Below, one piece after another: positions 35,182-41,048 of a stretch of DNA of 41,048 bases. Source of the DNA: Nitrososphaerota archaeon (GTDB lineage: Archaea > Thermoproteota > Nitrososphaeria > Nitrososphaerales > Nitrosopumilaceae); contig JACZTB010000012.1 of the NCBI GenBank assembly GCA_022573895.1, positions 1 to 41,048 of the forward strand. Direction: 5' to 3'. Within the stretch, counting starts at the first letter, position 1, and each line of letters opens with the position of its first letter. The notes under the pieces were generated by a model that was not told where the DNA came from, ran no database searches, and saw only the letters and a program-made list of their open reading frames with translations. The translations under genes were made by a program, and so were the position numbers.

Positions 35182-36149
35182 CTCTGATTAAAAAATCTGA
35201 AGGAATCTACATTGATGATTCTGATAATGTCCTAAATGAGATTGACGGAATAATATTTGATTGCGATGGTGTTTTAATTGATGTTTCAAAATCATATGAT
35301 CTAACAATCCTAAAAACAACTCGATATTTTTTAGAGAATTTTGCAAAAATTGACGACTCGATAGATATAGATTTTAAAATAATTGATGGATTCAAGTCAA
35401 CAGGTGGATTCAATGACGAAGTTGATCTTACATACGCTGCAATAATTTCTATAGTTGCTGCAAAAAAATTAGAAAAAGATCAAACAAATTTTATCTTTGA
35501 TGTAATTAATAATGCTGATTCTAGCGGTATACTATCTGTAGAAAAATATCTCGAAAATCAAGTTGACATTTCTGATATCAAAAAACAATTATCCTATCCT
35601 GGAGAACATCACAAAAATCCACTGTATCAAATATTTGATCAACTTTTCTATGGTCCTGAATTGTATCAAAAATTATTTGGAAATTCCTCGAAATTCTCTG
35701 AACCTGGTTTAATTGAGCAAGATGATGTGATTTTAAATAATTCGTTGCTTGAAAAACTACAAAAAAAATTTGATACAAAAATTGCAATAGTAACAGGTAG
35801 GGGAAAAGAGTCTATCAGTTATTCATTGAAGACGTTGTTGCAGAAATTTGATCTGAAAAATTCTGTGTTTCTAGAAGATGAATCACGCGAACTTGCAAAA
35901 CCCAATCCTCAACCACTGATTAATTCCATTAAAGGAATGAATTGTGTCTTAACTCTATATGTTGGAGATTCTATGGAGGATTTTATCATTGCAAAAAAGG
36001 TCACTGAGTTTGGATGTAAAACTATTTTTTGCGGAATTATTGGCACCAGCAAAAATCCTCAAGAAAAACTTGAATTGTTTCAGCGTAATGGAGCTATTCT
36101 GGTATTAGATTCCATCAATCTACTTCCGAATGTATTAAATTTAGAATAA
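35178..36149 (+). CDS. HAD-superfamily phosphatase in the his operon, candidate histidinol-phosphatase
   Basis: 323 residues. HAD motif I is D-C-D-G-V-L-I-D with D28 and D30; T-G-R-G at about 213-216 is motif II-like, K-P-N-P-Q-P near 247-252 provides the motif III lysine, and G-D-S-M-E-D near 268-273 is motif IV. A long cap region (about 40-200) is unusual for small HADs. It lies between hisC and hisB with an ATGA overlap to hisC. Histidinol-phosphate phosphatase acts directly after HisC and no other phosphatase gene is present, so this is the best candidate. Other small-molecule substrates are possible. Confidence 0.85.
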   Translation: MTLIKKSEGIYIDDSDNVLNEIDGIIFDCDGVLIDVSKSYDLTILKTTRYFLENFAKIDDSIDIDFKIIDGFKSTGGFNDEVDLTYAAIISIVAAKKLEKDQTNFIFDVINNADSSGILSVEKYLENQVDISDIKKQLSYPGEHHKNPLYQIFDQLFYGPELYQKLFGNSSKFSEPGLIEQDDVILNNSLLEKLQKKFDTKIAIVTGRGKESISYSLKTLLQKFDLKNSVFLEDESRELAKPNPQPLINSIKGMNCVLTLYVGDSMEDFIIAKKVTEFGCKTIFCGIIGTSKNPQEKLELFQRNGAILVLDSINLLPNVLNLE

Positions 36150-36175
36150 AGCAGATTACATAACCTGTGAGAGAT

Positions 36176-36763
36176 ATGAAACTACGGAAAGCATCAATTA
36201 AACGAAGTACCAAAGAAACTAGCATTCAAGTATCTGTTAATCTAGATGGAACAGGAAAAACAAGCATCAAAACAGGCATTAATTTTCTTGATCACTTGAT
36301 TGTATCTTTTGGTAAACATAGTATGATGGATCTGAAAGTTGATGCAAAATCAAATGATGGAATTGAACACCACCTAATTGAGGATACTGCAATTACAATA
36401 GGACAAGCAATTGATAAAGCATTAAGCACAAGAAGTGGAATTACAAGATTTAGTTATGCATCTGTTCCAATGGATGAATCTCTTGCTGAAGCTTCAATTG
36501 ATTTAGTTAAGCGTCCATTTTGGAAGTTGACTTTGTCAATTAAACGAAATAAAATTGAAGACATCTCTAAAGAAGATCTAGAGCACTTTTTCCAATCGTT
36601 GCTGCAAAATCTGAATATCTGTGTTCACCTTACTGTAAAGTATGGTGAAAACGATCATCACAAAGTAGAGGCTGCCATAAAGTCACTTGCTGTAGCATTT
36701 AGAATGGCATCATCGTATGACAAAAAACAGAAAGGCATTCCAAGCACAAAAGGTTCAATGTAA
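36176..36763 (+). CDS. hisB: imidazoleglycerol-phosphate dehydratase
   Basis: 195 residues from ATG 36176; GTG 36167 is a longer alternative. Manganese-binding histidine motifs H-H-L-I-E-D near 60-65 and D-H-H-K-V-E-A near 160-166, plus F-L-D-H-L near 38-42; the final I-P-S-T-K-G is the usual end. Single-domain form, so the phosphatase half fused to HisB in some bacteria is absent. TAATG overlap with the next gene. Confidence 0.96.
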   Translation: MKLRKASIKRSTKETSIQVSVNLDGTGKTSIKTGINFLDHLIVSFGKHSMMDLKVDAKSNDGIEHHLIEDTAITIGQAIDKALSTRSGITRFSYASVPMDESLAEASIDLVKRPFWKLTLSIKRNKIEDISKEDLEHFFQSLLQNLNICVHLTVKYGENDHHKVEAAIKSLAVAFRMASSYDKKQKGIPSTKGSM

Positions 36764-37092
36764 TGGTTAGTGTCGCAATTTTTGATTATGGTGCTGGAAA
36801 TATTTTCAGCCTGAAAAATTCACTTGAAAAAGCAGGAGCTTCAGTTGATGTAATTACTAGTTTTGACAAACCTAATGAATACTCTGGTTTACTACTTCCT
36901 GGTGTAGGAAACTTTGATCCTGCAATCAAAAGCATTACTCAATTTTCAAAAACTGGATTCAATGATTTCGTAAAAAACATTCCTGTTTTAGGAATTTGTC
37001 TTGGAATGGAGATGTTTTTTGAAAAAAGTGAAGAAGGAAAGGAAAAAGGCTTGGGAATTATGGACGGTGAGGTAATTGTTCTTCCACTATGA
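36763..37092 (+). CDS. hisH: HisH N-terminal half with catalytic Cys (split gene)
   Basis: 109 residues, the first half of the glutaminase subunit of imidazole-glycerol-phosphate synthase. I-F-D-Y-G-A-G-N near 6-13, P-G-V-G-N-F near 46-51 and the nucleophile Cys79 in L-G-I-C-L-G. It ends at TGA 37090-37092 after ...G-E-V-I-V-L-P-L, just where a normal HisH would run on into V-P-H-M-G-W-N. The next ATG overlaps the stop as ATGA in a different frame (minus one). Either two coupled subunits or a frameshifted gene. Confidence 0.85.
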   Translation: MVSVAIFDYGAGNIFSLKNSLEKAGASVDVITSFDKPNEYSGLLLPGVGNFDPAIKSITQFSKTGFNDFVKNIPVLGICLGMEMFFEKSEEGKEKGLGIMDGEVIVLPL

Positions 37093-37364
37093 AAGTACCT
37101 CATATGGGATGGAATAATTTAGAGATAAAAAAACCAGGTAAGCTTTTAGAAGGAGTTGAGAATGGTTCTTGGGTTTATTTTGTACACTCGTATAGAGTTA
37201 GACCAAATTCTGATGATGTAATCACTGCAGAATCTGATTATGGAATTAAAGTTCCAGCAGTAGTTGAACAAGACAACTTTTTTGGAACCCAATTTCATCC
37301 AGAAAAATCTAGCTCAGTAGGAAAAATAATGATAAAGAACTTTCTTGATGTGTGTAAAAAATGA
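37089..37364 (+). CDS. hisH: HisH C-terminal half with His/Glu of the triad (split gene)
   Basis: 91 residues beginning M-K-V-P-H-M-G-W-N, the normal mid-sequence of HisH. It has Y-F-V-H-S-Y near 30-35, and the remaining glutaminase residues H70 and E72 in Q-F-H-P-E-K-S. Joined to the previous half the protein would be about 200 residues, the usual HisH length, with one base-level frame change at 37089-37092. It overlaps hisA by 4 nt. If expressed alone it cannot hydrolyse glutamine without the Cys half. Confidence 0.85.
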   Translation: MKVPHMGWNNLEIKKPGKLLEGVENGSWVYFVHSYRVRPNSDDVITAESDYGIKVPAVVEQDNFFGTQFHPEKSSSVGKIMIKNFLDVCKK

Positions 37365-38065
37365 AGATCATTCCTGCGATTGATCTAATGGATGGCCAAG
37401 TAGTTCGACTTTACAAAGGCGATCCAAAACAGAAAACAGTGTATAGTGATAATCCTGTTGAAATTGCAAAAAAATGGGAAGCAAATGGTGCTGATATGTT
37501 GCATATAGTAGATTTGGATGCAACTTTAGGAATAGGTTCCAATCTGTCAATAATAAAAAAAATCCTGGAGAAAATCTCAATTCCAGTTGAAGTTGCTGGT
37601 GGTCTACGAGATGAGTCATTGATCTTGGATGTTCTTAAAGTTTCAAGTAGAGTAGTAATTGGAACTTTGGCCTTTAAAGACAAAGAATTACTAAAAAAAT
37701 TACTTTTGTCTTTAGGACCTGAAAAAATTGTAATCGCTGTTGATCACAAAGATGGTGAAATTGTAATACATGGTTGGCAAGACAGAACTGGAATTAAATT
37801 AATTGAATCTATCAAAGAATTTCTTGAGATGGGCTTTACTGAATTCTTATTGACAAATGTTAATCGTGATGGAACCCTTGATGGTCCAGATTTGGAATTT
37901 TTGGAGCAAGCTTGTAACTTGGAGAAAACTAATGTTATTGCTAGTGGCGGTATTTCAAATGTTGATGATGTTAAAGATGTAAAAGGAAAAAATGCATTTG
38001 GAGTTATACTCGGAAAGGCTCTTTATGAAAATAAAATATCAATAGAGGCAGCAAAGAAAGTATGA
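37361..38065 (+). CDS. hisA: phosphoribosylformimino-AICAR-phosphate isomerase
   Basis: 234 residues, half-barrel repeat fold. I-P-A-I-D-L-M-D-G at 4-12 with the first catalytic Asp at D8, G-G-L-R near 80, and D-G-T-L-D-G-P near 166-172 with the second Asp. V-I-A-S-G-G-I-S near 190-197 binds phosphate. Isomerises ProFAR to PRFAR, the substrate of HisF. ATGA overlap to both neighbours. Confidence 0.96.
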   Translation: MKIIPAIDLMDGQVVRLYKGDPKQKTVYSDNPVEIAKKWEANGADMLHIVDLDATLGIGSNLSIIKKILEKISIPVEVAGGLRDESLILDVLKVSSRVVIGTLAFKDKELLKKLLLSLGPEKIVIAVDHKDGEIVIHGWQDRTGIKLIESIKEFLEMGFTEFLLTNVNRDGTLDGPDLEFLEQACNLEKTNVIASGGISNVDDVKDVKGKNAFGVILGKALYENKISIEAAKKV

Positions 38066-38865
38066 CTCTGACAAAACGAATCATTCCTTGTCTTGATGTG
38101 AAGGATGGCAGAGTGGTAAAGGGACTTCATTTCGAATCAATGAAGGATGCAGGTGATCCTGTGGAACTTGCTGAAAAATACAGCAATGAAGGAGCAGATG
38201 AGCTTGTATTTTTGGATATTACTGCATCTGATGAGCAAAGAGAGACCATCAAGGATTTGGTCAGAAAAATTGCGTTAGTAATTGATATTCCATTTACTGT
38301 TGGAGGCGGTGTAAAGTCACTAGAGGATGCAAGAAATATTTTACTTAATGGAGCTGACAAAGTAGGAATCAATACTGGTGCAATAAAGAATCCAGCAATA
38401 ATTACTGAATTGATGGGGTTGTTTGGCAGGCAATGTATTGTAGTTGCAATTGATGCCAAAAGAAATTTTGATATTGATAATAAGAAAAATATTTTCACTG
38501 AAGATGATAAAAAATTCTGGTTTGAGGTCTTCATTTATGGCGGAAAGGAAAGCACAGGAATTGATGCCATTTCATGGGCAAAAGAAGCTGAAAAGCTAGG
38601 TGCAGGAGAAATTCTTCTAACCAGTATTGATAAAGATGGAACAAAGGATGGCTATGATATTTTATTGACTAAAGAAATTGTTGACTCTGTGTCAATTCCA
38701 GTAATTGCATCTGGTGGCTGTGGAAAGCCTGATGATATGGTGGATGTATTCAGAGAGTCAAATGCCGATGCTGCACTTGCTGCTTCAATATTTCACTATA
38801 ACACTCATGGTGTTAATGGCGTTAAGACATATCTTAAAGACAAAGAAATCCCTGTAAGACTGTGA
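38062..38865 (+). CDS. hisF: imidazole-glycerol-phosphate synthase cyclase subunit
   Basis: 267 residues. [14 protein letters not shown] at 8-21 with catalytic Asp12, V-G-G-G-V near 80-84, [11 protein letters not shown] near 189-199, and a phosphate site V-I-A-S-G-G-C-G near 212-219. It uses ammonia channelled from HisH to cyclise PRFAR. Last gene of the main his operon; 72 nt later hisI has its own promoter. Confidence 0.97.
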   Translation: MTLTKRIIPCLDVKDGRVVKGLHFESMKDAGDPVELAEKYSNEGADELVFLDITASDEQRETIKDLVRKIALVIDIPFTVGGGVKSLEDARNILLNGADKVGINTGAIKNPAIITELMGLFGRQCIVVAIDAKRNFDIDNKKNIFTEDDKKFWFEVFIYGGKESTGIDAISWAKEAEKLGAGEILLTSIDKDGTKDGYDILLTKEIVDSVSIPVIASGGCGKPDDMVDVFRESNADAALAASIFHYNTHGVNGVKTYLKDKEIPVRL

Positions 38866-38907
38866 TATAGATCAACTATTTTTCCTTAAAGGAATTTTTT
38901 TGCAAAT

Positions 38908-38917
38908 ATTATAATAT
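38908..38917 (+). promoter_or_regulatory. TATA box of hisI
   Basis: ATTATAATAT centred 25-26 nt before the ATG at 38938. With this spacing transcription would start at or next to the ATG, a leaderless mRNA. No ribosome site precedes the ATG, in agreement. Confidence 0.6.
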
Positions 38918-38937
38918 CCATTTCTCAAGTCATAACC

Positions 38938-39267
38938 ATGCAGAAATCCATAGATGATATTGATTTTGAAAAAGGTGGTGGATTAATTCCAATTATAGTC
39001 CAGGATGCAAATACAAAAGATGTTCTAACCCTTGCTTATTCCAATAAAGAATCTCTTGAACTAACAAAGAAAACTGGAAACTCTTGGTTTTGGAGCCGTT
39101 CAAGAAAAAAACTTTGGATGAAAGGTGAAGAATCAGGCAATACCCAAAAAGTAAAAGAAATTATTGTTGACTGTGACTCTGATGCAATTATTTATCTGGT
39201 TGAACCATCAGGACCAGCTTGCCATACTGGTGAGAGGGTTTGTTTTCACAACAAGCTAGAAAAATAA
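38938..39267 (+). CDS. hisI: phosphoribosyl-AMP cyclohydrolase
   Basis: 109 residues. The standard S-R-S-R-K-K-L-W-M-K-G-E-x-S-G near 54-68, D-C-D-S-D-A near 79-84 and the metal/zinc motif G-P-A-C-H-T-G near 91-97 with the final V-C-F-H-N. It opens the ring of phosphoribosyl-AMP. HisI only, with no HisE domain. It is transcribed from its own promoter at the end of the his cluster. Confidence 0.95.
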   Translation: MQKSIDDIDFEKGGGLIPIIVQDANTKDVLTLAYSNKESLELTKKTGNSWFWSRSRKKLWMKGEESGNTQKVKEIIVDCDSDAIIYLVEPSGPACHTGERVCFHNKLEK

Positions 39268-39552
39268 TCCAACGAACTGTTTCAATGTTTGTTCCTGGTA
39301 GAATTCTTTCTGTGATCTCAAAATTTAGATTTGGATAATTTGTTCCTCTAAAGATTAATGACCACCTACAGATGTTATCATCACTTCCATCTTACTTGAT
39401 AACACAGATTCCACAAATGCTAACAACAGTGAATTTGACATATAACAGACAATGGCAGATATAGATTTTAGATCAGGTACCTTACCAAAAACTGTTGGTG
39501 GTAGATAATATACTCTGATAACTTTGTAATGCATTTAAAATTGATTTTTTGA
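39268..39552. other. intergenic region with apparent gene debris
   Basis: About 285 bases without an intact gene. On the plus strand an 18-codon ORF from ATG 39452 (M-A-D-I-D-F-R-S-G-T-L-P-K-T-V) ends in TAA soon after. On the minus strand a short open frame beginning at an ATG near 39440 ends at about 39360, and a separate frame below it continues in protein-like style to about 39270. These could be remnants of truncated genes at an insertion boundary. I cannot assign any family. Confidence 0.35.
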
Positions 39553-39602
39553 TACCCCTACATTTTTAAAGAAAATGAAAATTATATAAATATGTAGGGG
39601 TA
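39553..39602 (+). promoter_or_regulatory. inverted-repeat operator framing the Fic gene TATA box
   Basis: TACCCCTACAT (39553-39563) and its exact reverse complement ATGTAGGGGTA (39592-39602) are 28 bp apart. ATTATATAAATA at 39581-39592 is the TATA box, and the distance to the ATG at 39612 (about 25 nt) predicts a leaderless transcript. The right arm lies between the TATA box and the start, so a bound repressor would block transcription. The arms are G+C-rich in an AT-rich setting. A stem-loop in RNA is less likely because the left arm precedes the transcript. Confidence 0.6.
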
Positions 39603-39611
39603 ACTATTATT

Positions 39612-40493
39612 ATGGTAATAATAAAGAAGAAACTCCTCAAAGGCAAGATCTATTATTATCTTGAACACAGCATAAGGAAAGGTAAGAGAGTACAGAAGAA
39701 GGAGAAGTATCTAGGAAGAAAGATTCCTTCTAACATAGCAGAGATCAAGAAGGAGTTTGTTGATGAGATCAAGGAGGAATGGTATGTAGATATTGACAAG
39801 ATTAAGCAAAATTTCTCCAAAGAACAGAAGACGATACCAAGGTCTATCAAAGAAAAGGAGATGCAAAACTTTGCTACCCGATTCACTTATGACACGCAGA
39901 GGATAGAAGGCTCCACTCTTACCAGAAGGGAAACTACTGACCTTCTAGAAAAGGGAATTGCACCAAAAAACAAGCCCATGAAAGACGTACAAGAAGCAGA
40001 ATCTCACAGAGACCTATTCTATGAGATATTAAAATTCAAAAAAGAACTAACATTGCAGGTAGTACTGGATTGGCACTGGAATCTCTTCAATAAAACAAAA
40101 CCCGACATAGCAGGAGAGATAAGAAAATATCAGGTTGGAATAAGTGGAAGCAAATTCATGCCACCCTCTCCTGTTGAGGTATATCCAATGCTAACAGAGT
40201 TTTTCAAGTGGTACAGAAAGAACAAAGATAAACTTCATCCTATTGAGCTTGCAGCACTGGCACATCTGAGATTTGTAACAATACATCCATTTGGGGATGG
40301 AAACGGCAGAATTACAAGACTTGTCATGAATTTTATACTGAATAGAAAAAAATACCCAATGCTTGACATTCCATACGAGAGAAGAAACAGTTACTACAAT
40401 GCACTAGAAAGATCACAAGTCAAGAAAGATGAAAAGATATTTCTCAAGTGGTTTGTAAGGCGATACGTAAAAGAATACAAGCAATATCTATAA
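39612..40493 (+). CDS. Fic-domain protein (probable AMP transferase)
   Basis: 293 residues. Active-site loop H-P-F-G-D-G-N-G-R-I-T-R at 225-236, complete with His225 and Arg233. An inhibitory helix motif T-Q-R-I-E-G (T95, E99) precedes the core, so it is a class II Fic with built-in autoinhibition. The N-terminus (1-45) is very basic. Such enzymes AMPylate protein hydroxyls; the target is unknown. Codon use has more AGG/AGA and G+C than neighbours, compatible with transfer. It lies in the accessory region with an inverted-repeat promoter. Confidence 0.9.
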   Translation: MVIIKKKLLKGKIYYYLEHSIRKGKRVQKKEKYLGRKIPSNIAEIKKEFVDEIKEEWYVDIDKIKQNFSKEQKTIPRSIKEKEMQNFATRFTYDTQRIEGSTLTRRETTDLLEKGIAPKNKPMKDVQEAESHRDLFYEILKFKKELTLQVVLDWHWNLFNKTKPDIAGEIRKYQVGISGSKFMPPSPVEVYPMLTEFFKWYRKNKDKLHPIELAALAHLRFVTIHPFGDGNGRITRLVMNFILNRKKYPMLDIPYERRNSYYNALERSQVKKDEKIFLKWFVRRYVKEYKQYL

Positions 40494-40583
40494 TGTTGTT
40501 TTTTCTATAGTTTTTAAAAAGACAGAAAGCGACTGGAGGCTTGAAATATTTTTATCTATTTTTTGTAAATTTTTCTTCTGTGA

Positions 40584-40800
40584 TCAAACTTCAATTACAA
40601 ATATTATCATCTTATTTTGTTGCAAATCTAAAATTATTCTATAATCTTCTACACGTAGTCTGAAAAATGCTGAATTTGTTAATCTACTAACTGCATTGAA
40701 AGGATCTTTTTCACATTCACAGACATTATTGAAGATTTGCTGTGCATCCTTTTTGTTTATTTTCTATAACTGCTTTACAGATTAAGGCACAACAGAAATG
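40584..40800 (-). pseudogene. RelE/ParE-type toxin relic
   Basis: In the frame ending at TGA 40584-40586 the last 40 residues read D-P-F-N-A-V-S-R-L ... F-F-R-L-R-V-E-D-Y-R-I-I-L-D ... K-M-I-I-F-V-I-E-V, the core of RelE-family mRNA interferases. The open frame reaches back only to a TAG at 40764-40766 and has no start codon. The likely N-terminal helix continues in another frame (A-L-I-C-K-A-V-I-E-N-K, about 40766-40800). The usual C-terminal G-H-R-x-x-(V/I)-Y tail is missing. A frameshifted, truncated toxin gene is the best reading; a sequencing error is the alternative. Confidence 0.65.
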
Positions 40801-40834
40801 AAATTTGGGTGATTTAGTGCCTATTTTAGAGCAT

Positions 40835-40894
40835 ATATGTCCTACATCTAGGACATATGTCTTATATCTAGGACATGTATCATAAATATAGGAC
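40835..40894 (+). repeat. three 20-bp tandem repeats (operator-like) in front of a winged-helix gene
   Basis: Units start at 40835, 40855 and 40875. The first two differ at two positions; each ends CTAGGAC, the third ends ATAGGAC and is degenerate in its left part. Unit 1 with the start of unit 2 forms a perfect dyad TATGTCCTA-CATC-TAGGACATA. The array ends three bases before the ATG at 40898 and contains TATA-like AT stretches. It looks like multiple binding sites for a dimeric DNA-binding protein, most simply the product of the adjacent gene. Confidence 0.7.
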
Positions 40895-40897
40895 ACA

Positions 40898-41048
40898 ATG
40901 CAATTCCATAACTATCTAGAGCAGGCAGTTGGAAACAAACTAGCTATTAGCTTACTTCGTACTATGGTAAACTATCAGGGAAAGGTCTTTACTGTAAGAA
41001 GTTTAGCCAAAACAGCAAAGGTTTCACTTAATGAGACCGCTCTCACAA
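40898..41048 (+). CDS. winged-helix protein, N-terminal part (runs off the window)
   Basis: ATG 40898 opens a frame still open at the window end (50 codons). The sequence L-E-Q-A-V-G-N-K-L-A-I-S-L-L-R-T-M ... G-K-V-F-T-V-R-S-L-A-K-T-A-K-V-S-L is a winged helix-turn-helix, most like the regulatory N-terminus of proteins carrying an MNT-type nucleotidyltransferase domain. The rest cannot be seen. Its promoter contains the repeat array, suggesting autoregulation in the style of an antitoxin. Confidence 0.65.
   Translation, partial: MQFHNYLEQAVGNKLAISLLRTMVNYQGKVFTVRSLAKTAKVSLNETALT

Noticed and set aside
39553-39602. terminal inverted repeats of a transposon
   Set aside because: The arms are only 28 bp apart, lie within a promoter, and no transposase is present.
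40835-40894. CRISPR-like array
   Set aside because: The repeats are directly adjacent without spacers, only three in number, and overlap a promoter.

Overview
The window looks like a chromosomal piece of a mesophilic ammonia-oxidising archaeon of the Thaumarchaeota (Nitrosopumilales, Nitrosopumilus/Nitrosarchaeum type). This is inferred from the low G+C, the archaeal gene set (group II chaperonin, Csl4 exosome subunit, Dph2, TiaS, MptE, CobY, ribosomal proteins S27e and L44e), TATA boxes 25-27 nt upstream of starts or transcription starts, many leaderless or TTG/GTG starts, and several small protein families of thaumarchaeal character. No ammonia-oxidation gene is present, so the assignment rests on family resemblance.

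Layout. 1-5.7 kb: an AT-rich spacer, a zinc-finger protein, a small protein resembling proteasome assembly chaperone 3, a UbiD-family decarboxylase, two tryptophan-rich helical proteins that look like phasins, several unknown proteins and an unlisted 51-residue zinc-finger ORF. 5.7-8.5 kb: heme O synthase behind an Lrp/AsnC regulator whose only plausible start is ACG, then aspartate-semialdehyde dehydrogenase. 8.6-12.8 kb: a tightly overlapping late cobalamin operon (cobD-cobQ-cbiB-cobS-cobY) in which CobQ lacks its glutaminase domain. 12.7-17.6 kb: ribosomal proteins S27e/L44e, adenine deaminase, thermosome and a ROK sugar kinase. 17.7-24.6 kb: GMP synthase, MptE-type pterin pyrophosphokinase and dihydropteroate synthase back to back, IMP dehydrogenase, prephenate dehydratase. 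24.6-31.8 kb: Csl4, a medium-chain reductase, a TPR protein, Dph2, TiaS, initiator tRNA-Met, a sugar-dehydrogenase-like propeller and a class II (bacterial-type) HMG-CoA reductase.

31.9-39.3 kb: a nearly complete histidine operon, hisG-hisD-hisC-HAD phosphatase-hisB-hisH(split in two)-hisA-hisF, then hisI from its own leaderless promoter. The HAD protein is a good candidate for histidinol-phosphate phosphatase. No hisE was found in the window.

39.3-41.0 kb is an accessory patch: decayed non-coding DNA, a Fic-domain protein whose TATA box sits inside an 11-bp perfect inverted repeat, a RelE-type toxin relic on the minus strand, and three exact-period 20-bp repeats directly in front of a winged-helix gene that runs off the end. 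It reads as the edge of a toxin/antitoxin-like island inserted after the his genes.

Together the genes are mostly core biosynthesis (purines, folate/pterin, B12, heme, histidine, aspartate family, aromatic amino acids, isoprenoids) plus translation and RNA processing. The most noteworthy departures are the split hisH, the glutaminase-less cobQ, the ACG-start regulator, the mismatch in the initiator tRNA, and the repeat-bearing promoters of the terminal island.
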